Positions 9,758 through 18,218 of a stretch of 64,000 bases of DNA are shown piece by piece. A program made the translations under genes and the position numbers. Source of the DNA: DATBAX01 sp963723765. GTDB lineage: Bacteria; Acidobacteriota; Terriglobia; Terriglobales; Acidobacteriaceae. The stretch is taken from positions 124,001 to 188,000 of the forward strand of contig CAVRSD010000011.1 of NCBI GenBank assembly GCA_963723765.1, in the 5' to 3' direction. The notes beneath the pieces were generated by a model. That model was not told the DNA's origin and searched no databases. It worked only from the letters and a program-made list of their open reading frames with translations. Each line of letters starts with the position of its first letter. The first letter of the stretch is position 1.

Positions 9758-10909
9758 TTAGATATCGGCGATACTGCGCTTCAGGCGTTCTGCTTCCCGT
9801 TTCACTTCCTGCTCATGTTTCCGCCATTCTTGCCGCAATTCGAGCATTTCTTTGTTTAATTCTTCTTTGTGCTTGTTCGCCTCCGCGACGGCTTGATCAA
9901 TCTGCGGCTGAATGCGCTTGAGTTCTGCCGTACTCATCTGTCGCGCGGCACGCTCGATCTCCGGTTTCATACGGGCGATTTCGGCTTGCGCTTTGGCCAA
10001 ACTAACGCGCGTCTCCACGTCAATTTCCGGAATCTCAAAGCTTTCGTTGAGTATGCCGCTATCGTTGCTGGCTTCCGGCAGAGTCAGAGTAATGGTTTGC
10101 TCTTTCTTTTCGCGAATAATGCCGATGCTGGCCTTGTTGTCTTTCCGCGACCGTACGGCACGAGTAAAATCACCGGCATCGTTGATGCTCTCGCCGTTGA
10201 CACGGACGACCACATCGCCTGCCCGGAAGCCCGCCTTTTCAGCGCGGCTGCCTTTCTCCACCGAACGTACAAGAACGCCTTCGCCATTCTTGGTGCCGAA
10301 ATAGTCTCCCAGTTGAGGCGTAAGGTTTTCGATCATGAGCCCGCTGCGCGTGGAAGAATGGACCACGACAATCGACACCGGAATATCAATGTCGGGCATG
10401 GACGGCATCGCAGGCATTGCCGGCATTTCAAATTTGAAATCTTTCTGTCCGTTGGACCAGGAAAAACTCTTCTTGCGGTCCGCCAGTTGGGCCTTGATGG
10501 TCATCGGCTGGCCGTTACGGCTGAGGCCAATCGTCACTACCCGGCCCGCCGGAATTTCATGGATCATGCGGCGCAGTTGCTCTACGCTCTCCACTTCCGC
10601 ACCGTTGACACTGACGATGACATCGTGTTCCTTGAGCCCTGCTTTTCCAGCCGGAGCATCCTGATCGACCATGGTCACTTCCACGCCCTGCTCTTCTTTT
10701 AATTGAAGGGCGGTAAGCCGGTCGGGAGTTACGTCGCGGGTATCCACGCCCAGATAGGATCCGCCACCCGATGATTCCTCACTGGAGTAGCCAAAAGCTT
10801 CGCTGAAATGGCCAGGGGTGGCGCACTCTGCCGAAATGGCCGGGATGGACAGCATCGGCAGGGTTAGCATCGTGACAACGAGCGTTGTGAAGAGGATTGA
10901 GTTGCGCAT
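9758..10909 (-). CDS. Exported protein with two PDZ domains and a coiled-coil tail
   Basis: 383 residues. The ATG at 10909 is preferred to the one at 10915 because AGGAG (10918-10922) lies eight bases before it. A signal peptide (MRNSILFTTLVVTMLTL) is followed by PDZ 1 at about residues 60-150 and PDZ 2 at about 200-280, both with GLKEHDVIVSVNG or GFRAGDVVVRVNG type loops. The last ~85 residues are Lys/Glu-rich and predicted coiled coil. No HtrA-type Ser protease domain is present, so it is a binding or adaptor protein, probably periplasmic. It is the last gene of the leftward sigma / anti-sigma / DUF4097 cluster, which suggests a role in the same envelope response. Confidence 0.82.
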   Translation of the reverse strand: MRNSILFTTLVVTMLTLPMLSIPAISAECATPGHFSEAFGYSSEESSGGGSYLGVDTRDVTPDRLTALQLKEEQGVEVTMVDQDAPAGKAGLKEHDVIVSVNGAEVESVEQLRRMIHEIPAGRVVTIGLSRNGQPMTIKAQLADRKKSFSWSNGQKDFKFEMPAMPAMPSMPDIDIPVSIVVVHSSTRSGLMIENLTPQLGDYFGTKNGEGVLVRSVEKGSRAEKAGFRAGDVVVRVNGESINDAGDFTRAVRSRKDNKASIGIIREKKEQTITLTLPEASNDSGILNESFEIPEIDVETRVSLAKAQAEIARMKPEIERAARQMSTAELKRIQPQIDQAVAEANKHKEELNKEMLELRQEWRKHEQEVKREAERLKRSIADI

Positions 10910-10950
10910 GGTCATCGCTCCTGAGGAGTGGAACTCCACATCTTCCATAT

Positions 10951-12159
10951 CTAGGGATTGCTACGGCGAAATGTAATGTCTCCCGTCGTGGTACGTACTT
11001 TCAATGTCGGGCCGCCGCCATTCAAACTGCCTTCCGCGCTCACACTTTTTGCCCCCCACTCGCCACCTTCGCTGGTGACCTTGAGTTCAGGGAAATCCGA
11101 ATGGATGCTGTGGCCATTGGCGACTTCAATGGAGGCACGAATATTGATTTTCAAATCAGCTGCCAAATAAACGGTGATGTCACCCACCGAAGTTTCCAGA
11201 ACGGAATCCGTAGGCGCACCACTTGTGGACACGAACTTTGCCACGATGCCGCCAACTCCGGTCTCCGCCTGGGCCGAAGGTACACCGTTCAACTCGATAC
11301 TGCCGCCGCTGGTTTCAGCATGCACAGAACCTGTCGCGGAAGTGAGGCGGATACTTCCACCGCCGGTTTCAACTTCGGCCTTGCCACCAATTTCGCCAAG
11401 ATCGATGCTGCCGCCGCCAGTCGAGGCCTTCACCTGTCCAGAACATCGATCGACCTGGATATTTCCTCCGCCCGTCTCCAGCACGGCCCCTTGCAGACCG
11501 GAGATGAGGACCAGACTGCCACCGCCGCTTTCGGCGTTGATCTTGCCCTTGGCAGCAATAATCTTGATGCTGCCGCCACCGGTGTTTAGGTTCAGGTCGC
11601 CTCCGGTCGTGCCGGCCTCAATACTCCCGCCGCCAGTTTCGGCATTGACCGCACCTCCAATCTCGTCCACGTGGATGGTGCCGCCGCCGCTTTCAGCATC
11701 GATCCTCCCGGCGATTCCCGTGGCAATAACGTTGCCGCCATCGGTTTCCACCTTCGCCCATTCGAGGCTGCGCGGAACATTGATCACAAAGTCGCCGGAA
11801 AACTTATGCACATGGCCACCCTGCCAGTCTGCCACGATCCAGGCAGTGTCTCCCTTGATCGAGGCCGTGATCTTATAGTTGTCGAACTGGTGGCGAGCTG
11901 TCTCTTCGGACGAAGTACTGGCGCGATTGTGAATCACGTAGCCAATGTCCTGACGCGAACTGCCTTCAACGTGCACAGAACCAATGTCCACCTTGATGCG
12001 CAGGTTCTTAGCCGCGGAGAGCGAGCCATTGATCACCTGCACCCAGCCGCTGCCTTCGCGAGAAACACTGGTCTGCTGTGCGCCAGCCAATGAGGCCAGA
12101 AATAGTAACGCTGCCAGTATTCTAAAAACATTTTTCGACGAGTAGCTTCTTGCTGTCAT
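10951..12159 (-). CDS. Exported DUF4097-type repeat protein (predicted beta-solenoid)
   Basis: 402 residues with a signal peptide (ILAALLFLASLAGAQQ). From about residue 130 to 300 there is a run of 18-residue repeats, each with an E-[ST]-G-G-G-[ST]-I core and a second Gly turn, about ten or eleven turns in all. The last ones are degenerate (TSVGDI). This is the DUF4097 putative adhesin pattern and predicts a right-handed beta-helix exposed outside the cytoplasm. The DNA shows the same 54-base period (about 11280-11740), which indicates growth by tandem duplication. The gene lies between the anti-sigma gene (gap 10 bases) and the PDZ gene (gap 41 bases) and is likely cotranscribed. Confidence 0.85.
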   Translation of the reverse strand: MTARSYSSKNVFRILAALLFLASLAGAQQTSVSREGSGWVQVINGSLSAAKNLRIKVDIGSVHVEGSSRQDIGYVIHNRASTSSEETARHQFDNYKITASIKGDTAWIVADWQGGHVHKFSGDFVINVPRSLEWAKVETDGGNVIATGIAGRIDAESGGGTIHVDEIGGAVNAETGGGSIEAGTTGGDLNLNTGGGSIKIIAAKGKINAESGGGSLVLISGLQGAVLETGGGNIQVDRCSGQVKASTGGGSIDLGEIGGKAEVETGGGSIRLTSATGSVHAETSGGSIELNGVPSAQAETGVGGIVAKFVSTSGAPTDSVLETSVGDITVYLAADLKINIRASIEVANGHSIHSDFPELKVTSEGGEWGAKSVSAEGSLNGGGPTLKVRTTTGDITFRRSNP

Positions 12160-12169
12160 GATTTATGCC

Positions 12170-13096
12170 TCAATCAATCTCCGGAAGTTGAGAAACTTTT
12201 AGCCGTGCTTGTGACTTGATGTAGGGGTTCTGGTCAGTCTCCGCCAGCTTCTGGAGAACGACTCGCACGCTGCTGTCGGCCCGCACCGGGTCGAGCAAAT
12301 GCAAGGCCTGAATACGAACACCAGGATTGGAATCCTGCATCAGCGCTTCCAACACGGAGTCGCGAACGCGAACATCGTCCTTCACGTAACCACCCAGACC
12401 TTCGAGCGCTTTCAGCCGCACTCCAGGATTCGAGTCATAGCGCAGCGCATAGATCAAAGCTTCGCGAACGTGAGTATCGTTGGGCTGCTGCGTCAACAAG
12501 TCCACAGAATCCATGCGCAGTCCCGAGTTGTAATTGTTGCGGGCCGCGAAGAGCAGCAATTGCTGGATCCGCTGATCATTCAACGAGCCGTGGGTTTCCT
12601 GCGGAGAAATCGAATCGTACTTAATGCTGACCTGGTTCCCTGGCTGCTGGGTAATGGAACGAATGCCGCCAATAGACGCTTCCGTGACGGGCCCATCGGA
12701 AGGAAGCACATCAGGCCGCGCCCCTTTCAGCGCTTTGTAGGTTGCACCCACGCCGCCCGAAAATCCGACCATGAGAATGACCGCGGCCAGGGCGGGCGAG
12801 AACCGTATCTGGTGAAACCAGGCTGCGGGATCGAACACCAGCCGCCGCCAAACGCCGCTCTGCGTGGTGGTCTCCAGCGCTTCCTGCAACCGCATGCGGG
12901 AAGCCGCCAGCAGATTAGGCGTCGGCTCGGCTACCGGCAAATCAGAAAGCGTGGCGTGGAATTTTCGCGCCGCCTTTAATTCGCTGGCACAATCGGCGCA
13001 GCGCGCCAGATGCTGCTCCAGTTCATAGCGAGCATCATCGGGTAGCTCGTTATACACATGCAGCAGAATATTTTCCTGGACCCACTCGCATTTCAT
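12170..13096 (-). CDS. Anti-sigma factor: zinc-finger domain, one TM segment, HEAT-like C-terminus
   Basis: 308 residues. The N-terminus is a zf-HC2 anti-sigma domain with His29, Cys33 and Cys36 (HLARCADC). A single membrane segment lies at about 101-119 (ALAAVILMVGFSGGVGATY). The last ~130 residues form three or more HEAT-like repeats (EALIYALRYDSNPGVRLKAL, EALMQDSNPGVRIQALHLL). It should hold the neighbouring ECF sigma factor at the membrane and release it on an envelope signal, possibly sensed by the external HEAT region. The gene begins 34 bases after the sigma gene stop. Confidence 0.88.
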   Translation of the reverse strand: MKCEWVQENILLHVYNELPDDARYELEQHLARCADCASELKAARKFHATLSDLPVAEPTPNLLAASRMRLQEALETTTQSGVWRRLVFDPAAWFHQIRFSPALAAVILMVGFSGGVGATYKALKGARPDVLPSDGPVTEASIGGIRSITQQPGNQVSIKYDSISPQETHGSLNDQRIQQLLLFAARNNYNSGLRMDSVDLLTQQPNDTHVREALIYALRYDSNPGVRLKALEGLGGYVKDDVRVRDSVLEALMQDSNPGVRIQALHLLDPVRADSSVRVVLQKLAETDQNPYIKSQARLKVSQLPEID

Positions 13097-13130
13097 AGTC
13101 GTGCCCCCTCGCAGGGGAGAAATTGATTTG

Positions 13131-13727
13131 TCATCGCATGTCCGCCAGTGCGCCGCGCAACTTCTGGGTCGCGCGGAACAACGTATTTTTGGCGGTTTCC
13201 TCCGTAGTATTCAAAACTTCACCCACCGTCCGCAATTTAAGGCCGTGGTAATGCTTCAGCTCAAAAACCATTCGCTCGCGCGGCGTCAATCTCTGCAGCG
13301 CGCGGGAAATTCGGCCACCCAATTCCCGCCGCATCAAATCACGCTCGGGATTCGCACCCGACCTCGCATCCGGCACGCGATCGAGCACGTCATAGGACTC
13401 GCCGGAGGCATCGGTCGCGACCGGTGCATCTTCCTTACGCACTTGCCGTTTGCGCAAGTGGTCGAGGCAAAGATTGGTCACGATGCGGTAGATCCAGGTG
13501 TAAAAAGAGCACTCAAAGCGGAAGTTTCCCACGCTCTTGTAAGCCTTTAGAAAGGCTTCCTGGTAAATGTCCTGGGCCTCATGTTCGGACCCCGTCAGGT
13601 GCATGGCCAGCCGAAGCACCGCCTGGTCATAGTTCCGCACCAGCTCCTCGAAAGCGGCGCGATTGCCGCGCTGCGCCTCCCGGACCAATAACGAGTCATC
13701 GATACGGCTTAGACCTTGCCCAGCCAT
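13131..13727 (-). CDS. ECF-type RNA polymerase sigma factor
   Basis: About 198 residues from the ATG at 13727. The frame is open further upstream to about 13913, but this start gives the normal ECF length. Sigma region 2 covers YDQAVLRLAMHLTGSEHEAQ and AFLKAYKSVGNF. Region 4 has the helix-turn-helix around LTPRERMVFELKHYHGLKLR and ends LFRATQKLRGALADMR. It directs transcription of a small stress or envelope regulon and is probably autoregulated. The order sigma, anti-sigma, DUF4097, PDZ on one strand points to a single operon. No convincing ribosome binding site was seen at either candidate start. Confidence 0.85.
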   Translation of the reverse strand: MAGQGLSRIDDSLLVREAQRGNRAAFEELVRNYDQAVLRLAMHLTGSEHEAQDIYQEAFLKAYKSVGNFRFECSFYTWIYRIVTNLCLDHLRKRQVRKEDAPVATDASGESYDVLDRVPDARSGANPERDLMRRELGGRISRALQRLTPRERMVFELKHYHGLKLRTVGEVLNTTEETAKNTLFRATQKLRGALADMR

Positions 13728-14109
13728 GTGGCCCAATAATCGGGGATCTCGGGTTCCACTGTTTCCGTCTCCTGGGACGCGTTTTGCGTCCACATGAGAA
13801 CGTTCGCCAACTGCAAAAGGTATCGCCCACGCATCGGCCGGCATGATTTTCATGTCCTCGACTGCAAACCAGGCGCTTAGCCGTTCTTCCCGGTTGCATA
13901 TCGATAGACGCACCAGTCACCGGAGCGTGAGCAGGAATTATAGGAGTTAGGCGGGATTAAATCGACCCTAGGTGCTTCAACCTTAGTCACTTAAGCCGGA
14001 TGGGTAGGACCGAAATAGACAGAGACACCAGCACAAACCAACAGAGAATGTTATGGGAAACGGTTGCGCCAGCCCAGGTGACATGGCTGAATTCTGAGCG
14101 AGAAATGCA
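13728..14109. other. Intergenic region between the rplI end and the sigma-factor start
   Basis: About 380 bases separating two leftward operons. It should hold the promoter of the sigma operon (upstream, i.e. right of 13727). I found no clear -35/-10 pair, no RNA gene and no convincing small ORF apart from the possible N-terminal extension of the sigma factor to 13913. Confidence 0.4.
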
Positions 14110-14131
14110 GGCCCGAGGCAAGGCTCGGGCC
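14110..14131 (-). terminator. Hairpin terminator after rplI
   Basis: Perfect 8-bp stem GGCCCGAG (14110-14117) / CTCGGGCC (14124-14131) with a 6-base loop, 18 bases past the rplI stop. On the minus strand it is followed by a short T-containing stretch (TGCATTTCTC), so termination is plausible though the U-tract is weak. Confidence 0.65.
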
Positions 14132-14149
14132 CAGAACTTATTGAAACGA

Positions 14150-14602
14150 TTACTCGACTACTTCCTTCTCAATCACGACTTTCAGGTGGGCAGTCACTTC
14201 CTTATGCAACTTGACCGGTACCGTAAACTCGCCCAATGCTTTAAGCGGCTCATGGACCTGGATCTTGCGGCGATCAATCTCGAAGCCCTTCTTGGCCAGT
14301 GCATCGGCAATGTCACCGGACGTGACTGAACCGAAGAGTTGATCGTTTTCACCGGAACGGCGCTGGAACGAGACGGAAACGCCGTCAAGCTGCTTGGCCA
14401 GGGCTTCCGCGCCAGTCTTCTCCTTGGCGGAGCGGCGCACGGAGGCGGCCTTCATCTGCTCGACCACCGCTTTGTTGCCTTTTGACGCCTCGATGGCAAG
14501 CTTCCGCGGCAGTAAGAAATTGCGGCCGTAGCCCTCCGCGACTTTCACCACATCGCCGCGCGAACCCAGCTTATTTACATCTTCCTTAAGAATGACTTCC
14601 AT
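14150..14602 (-). CDS. rplI: 50S ribosomal protein L9
   Basis: 150 residues with the L9 N-terminal signature (MEVILKEDVNKLGSRGDVV followed by the GYGRNFLLPRKLA RNA-binding stretch), a linker helix and the C-terminal domain. L9 binds 23S rRNA near the L1 stalk. It is the last gene of the leftward operon and is followed by a hairpin at 14110-14131. Between it and rpsR lies a 78-base word-palindrome (14628-14705), unusual inside a ribosomal protein operon. Confidence 0.97.
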   Translation of the reverse strand: MEVILKEDVNKLGSRGDVVKVAEGYGRNFLLPRKLAIEASKGNKAVVEQMKAASVRRSAKEKTGAEALAKQLDGVSVSFQRRSGENDQLFGSVTSGDIADALAKKGFEIDRRKIQVHEPLKALGEFTVPVKLHKEVTAHLKVVIEKEVVE

Positions 14603-14627
14603 GAGATGACTCCTCTAAGAATTCTTT

Positions 14628-14705
14628 TGCCACGGATCTTCGCTGATATTCACGGATCTGATTCAAAAAGAAAATCCGCGATGATCCGCGTAAATCCGCG
14701 GCCAG
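14628..14705. repeat. Miniature inverted-repeat element, family A copy 1 (CCGCGGATTT words)
   Basis: The left arm 14628-14660 (GCCACGGATCTTCGCTGAT...) and right arm 14671-14705 (...GATCCGCGTAAATCCGCGGC) are imperfect inverted copies, about 25 of 33 positions matching, with a ~10-base centre. It occupies most of the rpsR-rplI gap. Its arms match the inverted repeats that bracket the GxxExxY gene at 29068-29556, so it looks like a gene-free derivative of that element. Confidence 0.75.
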
Positions 14706-14711
14706 GTATTT

Positions 14712-15107
14712 TTACGATGCCCGTCCAGCAAACGGCAGCAAGGCAATATTCCGCGCCTGCTTGATCGCCAGTGACAAGCGCCGTTGATGCGGTGTGCAAA
14801 CGCCGGTCAGGCGCCGTGGCGTAATTTTGCCGCTCTCCGCCACGAAGCCTGCAAGCAGGCGAACGTCCTTGTAGTTGATGGACTCAATCTTCTCCACGCA
14901 GAACTTGCAAACCTTCTTGCGCCGGAAATATTTGCGTCCGCCACCTTCGCGTCCGCCGCCAGCTCCGCCCGGCCCACCGGGACGAGAAGAAGGACGACGT
15001 TCGCGGTCGCCTCCGTAGGATGGACGATCGCCGCCCGAGGGACGGTCCGATGCTGGCCGCTCGGTGTGCGCGGCCGGTGCTGCTGTTTCTCTAGTTTCGT
15101 CAGCCAT
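14712..15107 (-). CDS. rpsR: 30S ribosomal protein S18 with a long Gly/Arg-rich N-terminus
   Basis: 131 residues. The start at 15107 has AAGGAG a few bases upstream; the in-frame codon at 15158 has none. The C-terminal ~70 residues are the S18 core, with CKFC and a further Cys in GVCTPHQRRL that suggest a zinc-ribbon-type S18. The first ~55 residues are an Arg/Gly/Ser-rich low-complexity tail (GGDRPSYGGDRERRPSSRPG), longer than in most bacteria, probably disordered and RNA-contacting. S18 packs against S6, encoded by the preceding gene rpsF. Confidence 0.96.
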   Translation of the reverse strand: MADETRETAAPAAHTERPASDRPSGGDRPSYGGDRERRPSSRPGGPGGAGGGREGGGRKYFRRKKVCKFCVEKIESINYKDVRLLAGFVAESGKITPRRLTGVCTPHQRRLSLAIKQARNIALLPFAGRAS

Positions 15108-15122
15108 GATGCTCCTTAAATC

Positions 15123-15225
15123 AGTCGTTGGTCCTTGGTCGTAGGTCGTTGGTCTCAAAATCGCTGGCCTTAATGCGGGGTCGTAAGGTTTTAGCCAACG
15201 ACCAACGACGCACGACCAACGACGG
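15123..15225. repeat. Word-palindrome, family C copy 1 (CGTTGGTC words)
   Basis: The left arm 15123-15154 is made of GTCGTTGGTCCTTGGTC words and the right arm 15192-15225 of complementary CCAACGACCAACGACG words, with about 37 bases between. It fills the gap between the rpsF stop (15229) and the rpsR start (15107). The same family fills the hslV-hslU gap at 52927-53008. Confidence 0.8.
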
Positions 15226-15228
15226 TTT

Positions 15229-15633
15229 CTATGCCGTTACAGCAGGCGCCTCTCCAGCCGTCTCGGCAGTTACAGCTGCCGGAGCGGGCGGGGCCTTGCG
15301 GCGCGCGTCCTTGATTGCCTTGATCTTGTCCAGACGTTTCTGTTCCTCATCGATGCGGACCGTCAGGAACTTGATGACTGGCTCGGTAACGCGTAAACGG
15401 CGCTCGAGTTCGTGAATAAGCCCGCCACTGCCTTCGACCGTTAGCAGAATGTAAAGCCCGTCGTGGAACCGGCGAACAACATAAGCGAGGCGGCGCTTGC
15501 CCATTTTTTCCACGCTCTTCACCGCTCCACCCGTGGAAGTCACAGCGGTCTCCAGCGTAGAAATAAGTTTGTCCAGCTCTTCTTCCACCATGTCAGGGCG
15601 GACGATGAACATCAGTTCATAAGTACGATTCAT
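15229..15633 (-). CDS. rpsF: 30S ribosomal protein S6
   Basis: 134 residues with the S6 ferredoxin-like core (NRTYELMFIVRPDMVEEELD at the start, GKRRLAYVVRRFHDGLYILL in the middle). A short Ala/Pro-rich C-terminal tail of about 25 residues (KAPPAPAAVTAETAGEAPAV) extends it beyond the E. coli core. S6 pairs with S18 in the platform of the small subunit. It lies between pth (gap 41 bases) and rpsR (gap filled by a family C repeat). Confidence 0.97.
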   Translation of the reverse strand: MNRTYELMFIVRPDMVEEELDKLISTLETAVTSTGGAVKSVEKMGKRRLAYVVRRFHDGLYILLTVEGSGGLIHELERRLRVTEPVIKFLTVRIDEEQKRLDKIKAIKDARRKAPPAPAAVTAETAGEAPAVTA

Positions 15634-15674
15634 TTAGTTTCTCCAAAATTCTAGTCGTCGCTTCGGACGACAAC

Positions 15675-16260
15675 TCAATCTTCGTCAGCCTCAGCCTTGC
15701 GGTTGATACGGTTCATCGCCGCCGCCGGGCCTTCGATCAAAATCGCATTTACCGCCTCGACGGCTGTGGACAGCGCTTCGTCCACCGTTTTCATCTGCGC
15801 CTTGCGAAACGGCGACAACAAATAACTCTGGCCGTCTTCGATCTTGCGCTCCGGCGCTACCCCAATCCGGACCCGCAAAAAATCTTGGGTGCCAAGCGCT
15901 CCGATGATCGACTCGATCCCGTTGTGCCCCGCCGAACTCCGCCGCGTATGAATCCGCACCGTGCCCAGCGAAAAATCCAGTTCGTCCTGAATGACAATCA
16001 AGTCGAATTCAGGTCTGACCTCGTATTCCGCGATCAGTTCCCGCACCGACAGGCCGCTCAGGTTCATGAAAGTTTCGGGCTTGGCCAACAAGCACCTGCT
16101 CCGATCCGATCACTGCCCTCGCCGTTAAAGCTCTACACTGCCGATTTCTGACTTCGACCTTGCACTGCTCTGCAATCAGGTCGATGGCGAGAAATCCTAT
16201 GTTGTGCGGCGTGAACTGATATTCGATACCCGGATTTCCCAGCCCGACAATCAGCTTCAC
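15675..16260 (-). CDS. pth: Peptidyl-tRNA hydrolase (frameshifted in this sequence)
   Basis: Pth recycles tRNA from peptidyl-tRNAs that drop off the ribosome. The start is a GTG at 16260 (VKLIVGLGNPGIEYQFTPHN, with the catalytic His). After GSEQVL the frame changes at about 16087-16093, and the protein continues as LAKPETFMNLSGLSVRELI, then DLIVIQDELDFSLGTVRI and SAGHNGIESIIGALG. Removing one base gives a continuous 194-residue protein, the normal length, so this is probably a read error. It sits between rplY and rpsF in the leftward operon, a common neighbourhood for pth. Confidence 0.92.
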
Positions 16261-16343
16261 GCTTTCCCAATCTCCACCAAACCCTGCCGAGCTAAACTCG
16301 GCATGACGGGCAAGGTCGCCCGGCATCACACGAGCCTGTGCAG

Positions 16344-17066
16344 CTATTTCTTTTCTTTCTTCTCGCTCTTCTCCGCCTTCTCTGGAGCCGCCGCACCTTC
16401 TTCGTCGGCATCCTGCTTGCCCTTCTTGATGACTTCGGGCTCGGCAGGGGTTGCGCCTTCGGCGGCAACGGCGTCTGGAGCCGCAACCACTTCTTCCTTC
16501 ACGATGGTCACGTGCGCCACTGGATGGTTCGCATCGGTCAGGAACTTTAGCTTGTCGCCATGGGCCAGATCGGACACACGAATCACCACGCCGAATACCA
16601 GTTCGCTGACATCCACTTCGATTGACGCCGGAATATCTCCAGGCAAGCACTCGATTTCCACTTCACGCAGAAGCTGCTCGAGGATGCCGCCCTGCTGCTT
16701 GACGCCGGCGGGTTCGCCCTTGAGGACGATTGGCACTTCAACTTTGAGGGCCTTGTCCATGGCAATGCGTTTGAGGTCGATGTGCAACAGAGCGCCTTTG
16801 ATGGGCTCATATTGCCAGTCAACGATCATGGCTTTGGTGCGTTCGCCGTCTTTAAGGTTCAAATCGAAAATGGTGTTGTAGCCGGTCTGCGAATGCAAAA
16901 TGCGCGCCACCTGGCGTGGATCCAGGCTGACCGACAGCGAATCCTTGCCCGCGCCATACAGCACGGCGGGAACCTTGCCTTCGCGGCGCACGCGGCGCGC
17001 GTCATTCTTGGTCCCGGGTTCGCGGGATTGAGCTTCCAGTACGGTGCTTTCAGTTGCGGTTGCCAT
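16344..17066 (-). CDS. rplY: 50S ribosomal protein L25 / general stress protein Ctc
   Basis: 240 residues, the long CTC form. It has an N-terminal 5S-rRNA-binding L25 domain (SREPGTKNDARRVRREGKVP, PAVLYGAG), a C-terminal TL5-type beta domain (VEVPIVLKGEPAGVKQQGG, IEVDVSELVFG) and a Lys/Glu/Ala-rich tail that ends in a run of KSEKKEKK. It lies between prs (14-base gap) and pth in the same operon, the order usual for ctc genes. Confidence 0.95.
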   Translation of the reverse strand: MATATESTVLEAQSREPGTKNDARRVRREGKVPAVLYGAGKDSLSVSLDPRQVARILHSQTGYNTIFDLNLKDGERTKAMIVDWQYEPIKGALLHIDLKRIAMDKALKVEVPIVLKGEPAGVKQQGGILEQLLREVEIECLPGDIPASIEVDVSELVFGVVIRVSDLAHGDKLKFLTDANHPVAHVTIVKEEVVAAPDAVAAEGATPAEPEVIKKGKQDADEEGAAAPEKAEKSEKKEKK

Positions 17067-17080
17067 AATTAGATTCCTGT

Positions 17081-18118
17081 CTACAAGAACAATTTACTTA
17101 CGGATGTTTCTTCGTGGATCGATTGGATTGCACGCCCAATCAGTCCAGCGATCGAAAGAACTTTAATCTTCGGCTCATTCTTTGCAGCCTCGCCGAGCGG
17201 GATGGTATTCGTCACCACCACTTCGGCGATTTGAGACTTAGAAATATTCTCCACTGCCGGCCCCGATAAAACCGGGTGCGAGCAGCAGGCATAAACCGCA
17301 GTGGCGCCGTTCTGTAACAACGCGCTCGCAGTCTTGACCAGCGTGCCAGCGGTATCGATCAAGTCGTCGATGATCAAGCACGTGCGCCCTTGCACATCGC
17401 CGATCACGTGCATGACTTCGGCCACGTTCAGCTCGTCGCGGCGCTTGTCGACGATCGCCAAAGCGGCATCGACTTTCTTGGCAAAAAATCGCGCGCGCTC
17501 CACGCCGCCTGCATCCGGCGAAACCACGGTCAGATTCGGCAGTTGCAACCGCTTAAAGTGGTCGACCAGCACCGGTGACGCAAACAAATGATCCACGGGG
17601 ATATTAAAAAATCCCTGCAATTGCGGCGCATGCAAATCCACGATCAGCGCCCGGTCTGCGCCAGCAGTGGTCAAAAGATCCGCCACCAGCTTCGACGAAA
17701 TCGGCACTCGCGGCTTGTCTTTCCGATCCTGCCGCGCATACCCAAAATAGGGAATCACCGCCGTGATGCGTCGCGCGGATGCCCGCTTCAACGCATCCAT
17801 CATCAACAGCAGTTCCATCAAATGCTCATCCACCGGACGGCAAGTCGGCTGGATCACGAAAACATCCGCGCCGCGTACATTCTCCTGAATCTGGATGTAC
17901 GCCTCGCCATCCTTAAAGCGAGTCACCATGGCTTGGCCGCGAGTCAAGCCAAGGAATACACAAACTTCATCAGCCAGCGGTTCGTTCGCGGTGCCGCAGA
18001 AGATTTTGAACTTGTCATCCACGCGGCCCCGTTGCGGCTTGCGTTCGGATTTATCTTCGGGACCCACGTTGGCTTTCTTCTCCGCTACTTTCTCCGTCGC
18101 TGTTGCAAGAGTTGCCAT
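17081..18118 (-). CDS. prs: Ribose-phosphate pyrophosphokinase (PRPP synthetase)
   Basis: Makes PRPP from ribose 5-phosphate and ATP for purine, pyrimidine, His and NAD synthesis. It has 345 residues, with an N-terminal extension of about 30 residues (rich in Lys/Glu) before the core KIFCGTANEPLADEV. Key motifs are VIPYFGYARQDRKDKPRVPI (ATP loop), VDLHAPQLQGFF, DAGGVERARFFAKK and the PRPP loop CLIIDDLIDTAGTLVKTA. It is followed at 14 bases by rplY. Upstream, an E-family palindrome and tRNA-Gln separate it from ispE. Confidence 0.97.
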   Translation of the reverse strand: MATLATATEKVAEKKANVGPEDKSERKPQRGRVDDKFKIFCGTANEPLADEVCVFLGLTRGQAMVTRFKDGEAYIQIQENVRGADVFVIQPTCRPVDEHLMELLLMMDALKRASARRITAVIPYFGYARQDRKDKPRVPISSKLVADLLTTAGADRALIVDLHAPQLQGFFNIPVDHLFASPVLVDHFKRLQLPNLTVVSPDAGGVERARFFAKKVDAALAIVDKRRDELNVAEVMHVIGDVQGRTCLIIDDLIDTAGTLVKTASALLQNGATAVYACCSHPVLSGPAVENISKSQIAEVVVTNTIPLGEAAKNEPKIKVLSIAGLIGRAIQSIHEETSVSKLFL

Positions 18119-18127
18119 GGTTGTAGC

Positions 18128-18214
18128 CCCCAGCTGTCAGCTTTCAGCCATCAGCTTGTGCGTTATCACGTCCGCTCTCGAGCTTAAGCTGAGAGCTGAC
18201 GGCTGATAGCTGCT
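18128..18214. repeat. Word-palindrome, family E copy 1 (CAGCTGTCAGC words)
   Basis: The left arm 18129-18157 (CAGCTGTCAGCTTTCAGCC...) and right arm 18184-18213 (GAGAGCTGACGGCTGATAGC) are inverted copies around a ~26-base centre. It fills the space between the prs start (18118) and the tRNA-Gln 3' end (18219) to within a few bases on the tRNA side. A second copy lies at 55839-55931. Confidence 0.75.
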
Positions 18215-18218
18215 TTTC

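Noticed and set aside
9869..10702. A 277-codon plus-strand frame opposite the PDZ gene
   Set aside because: Antisense shadow; the minus-strand PDZ protein has clear domains, a signal peptide and a ribosome binding site.
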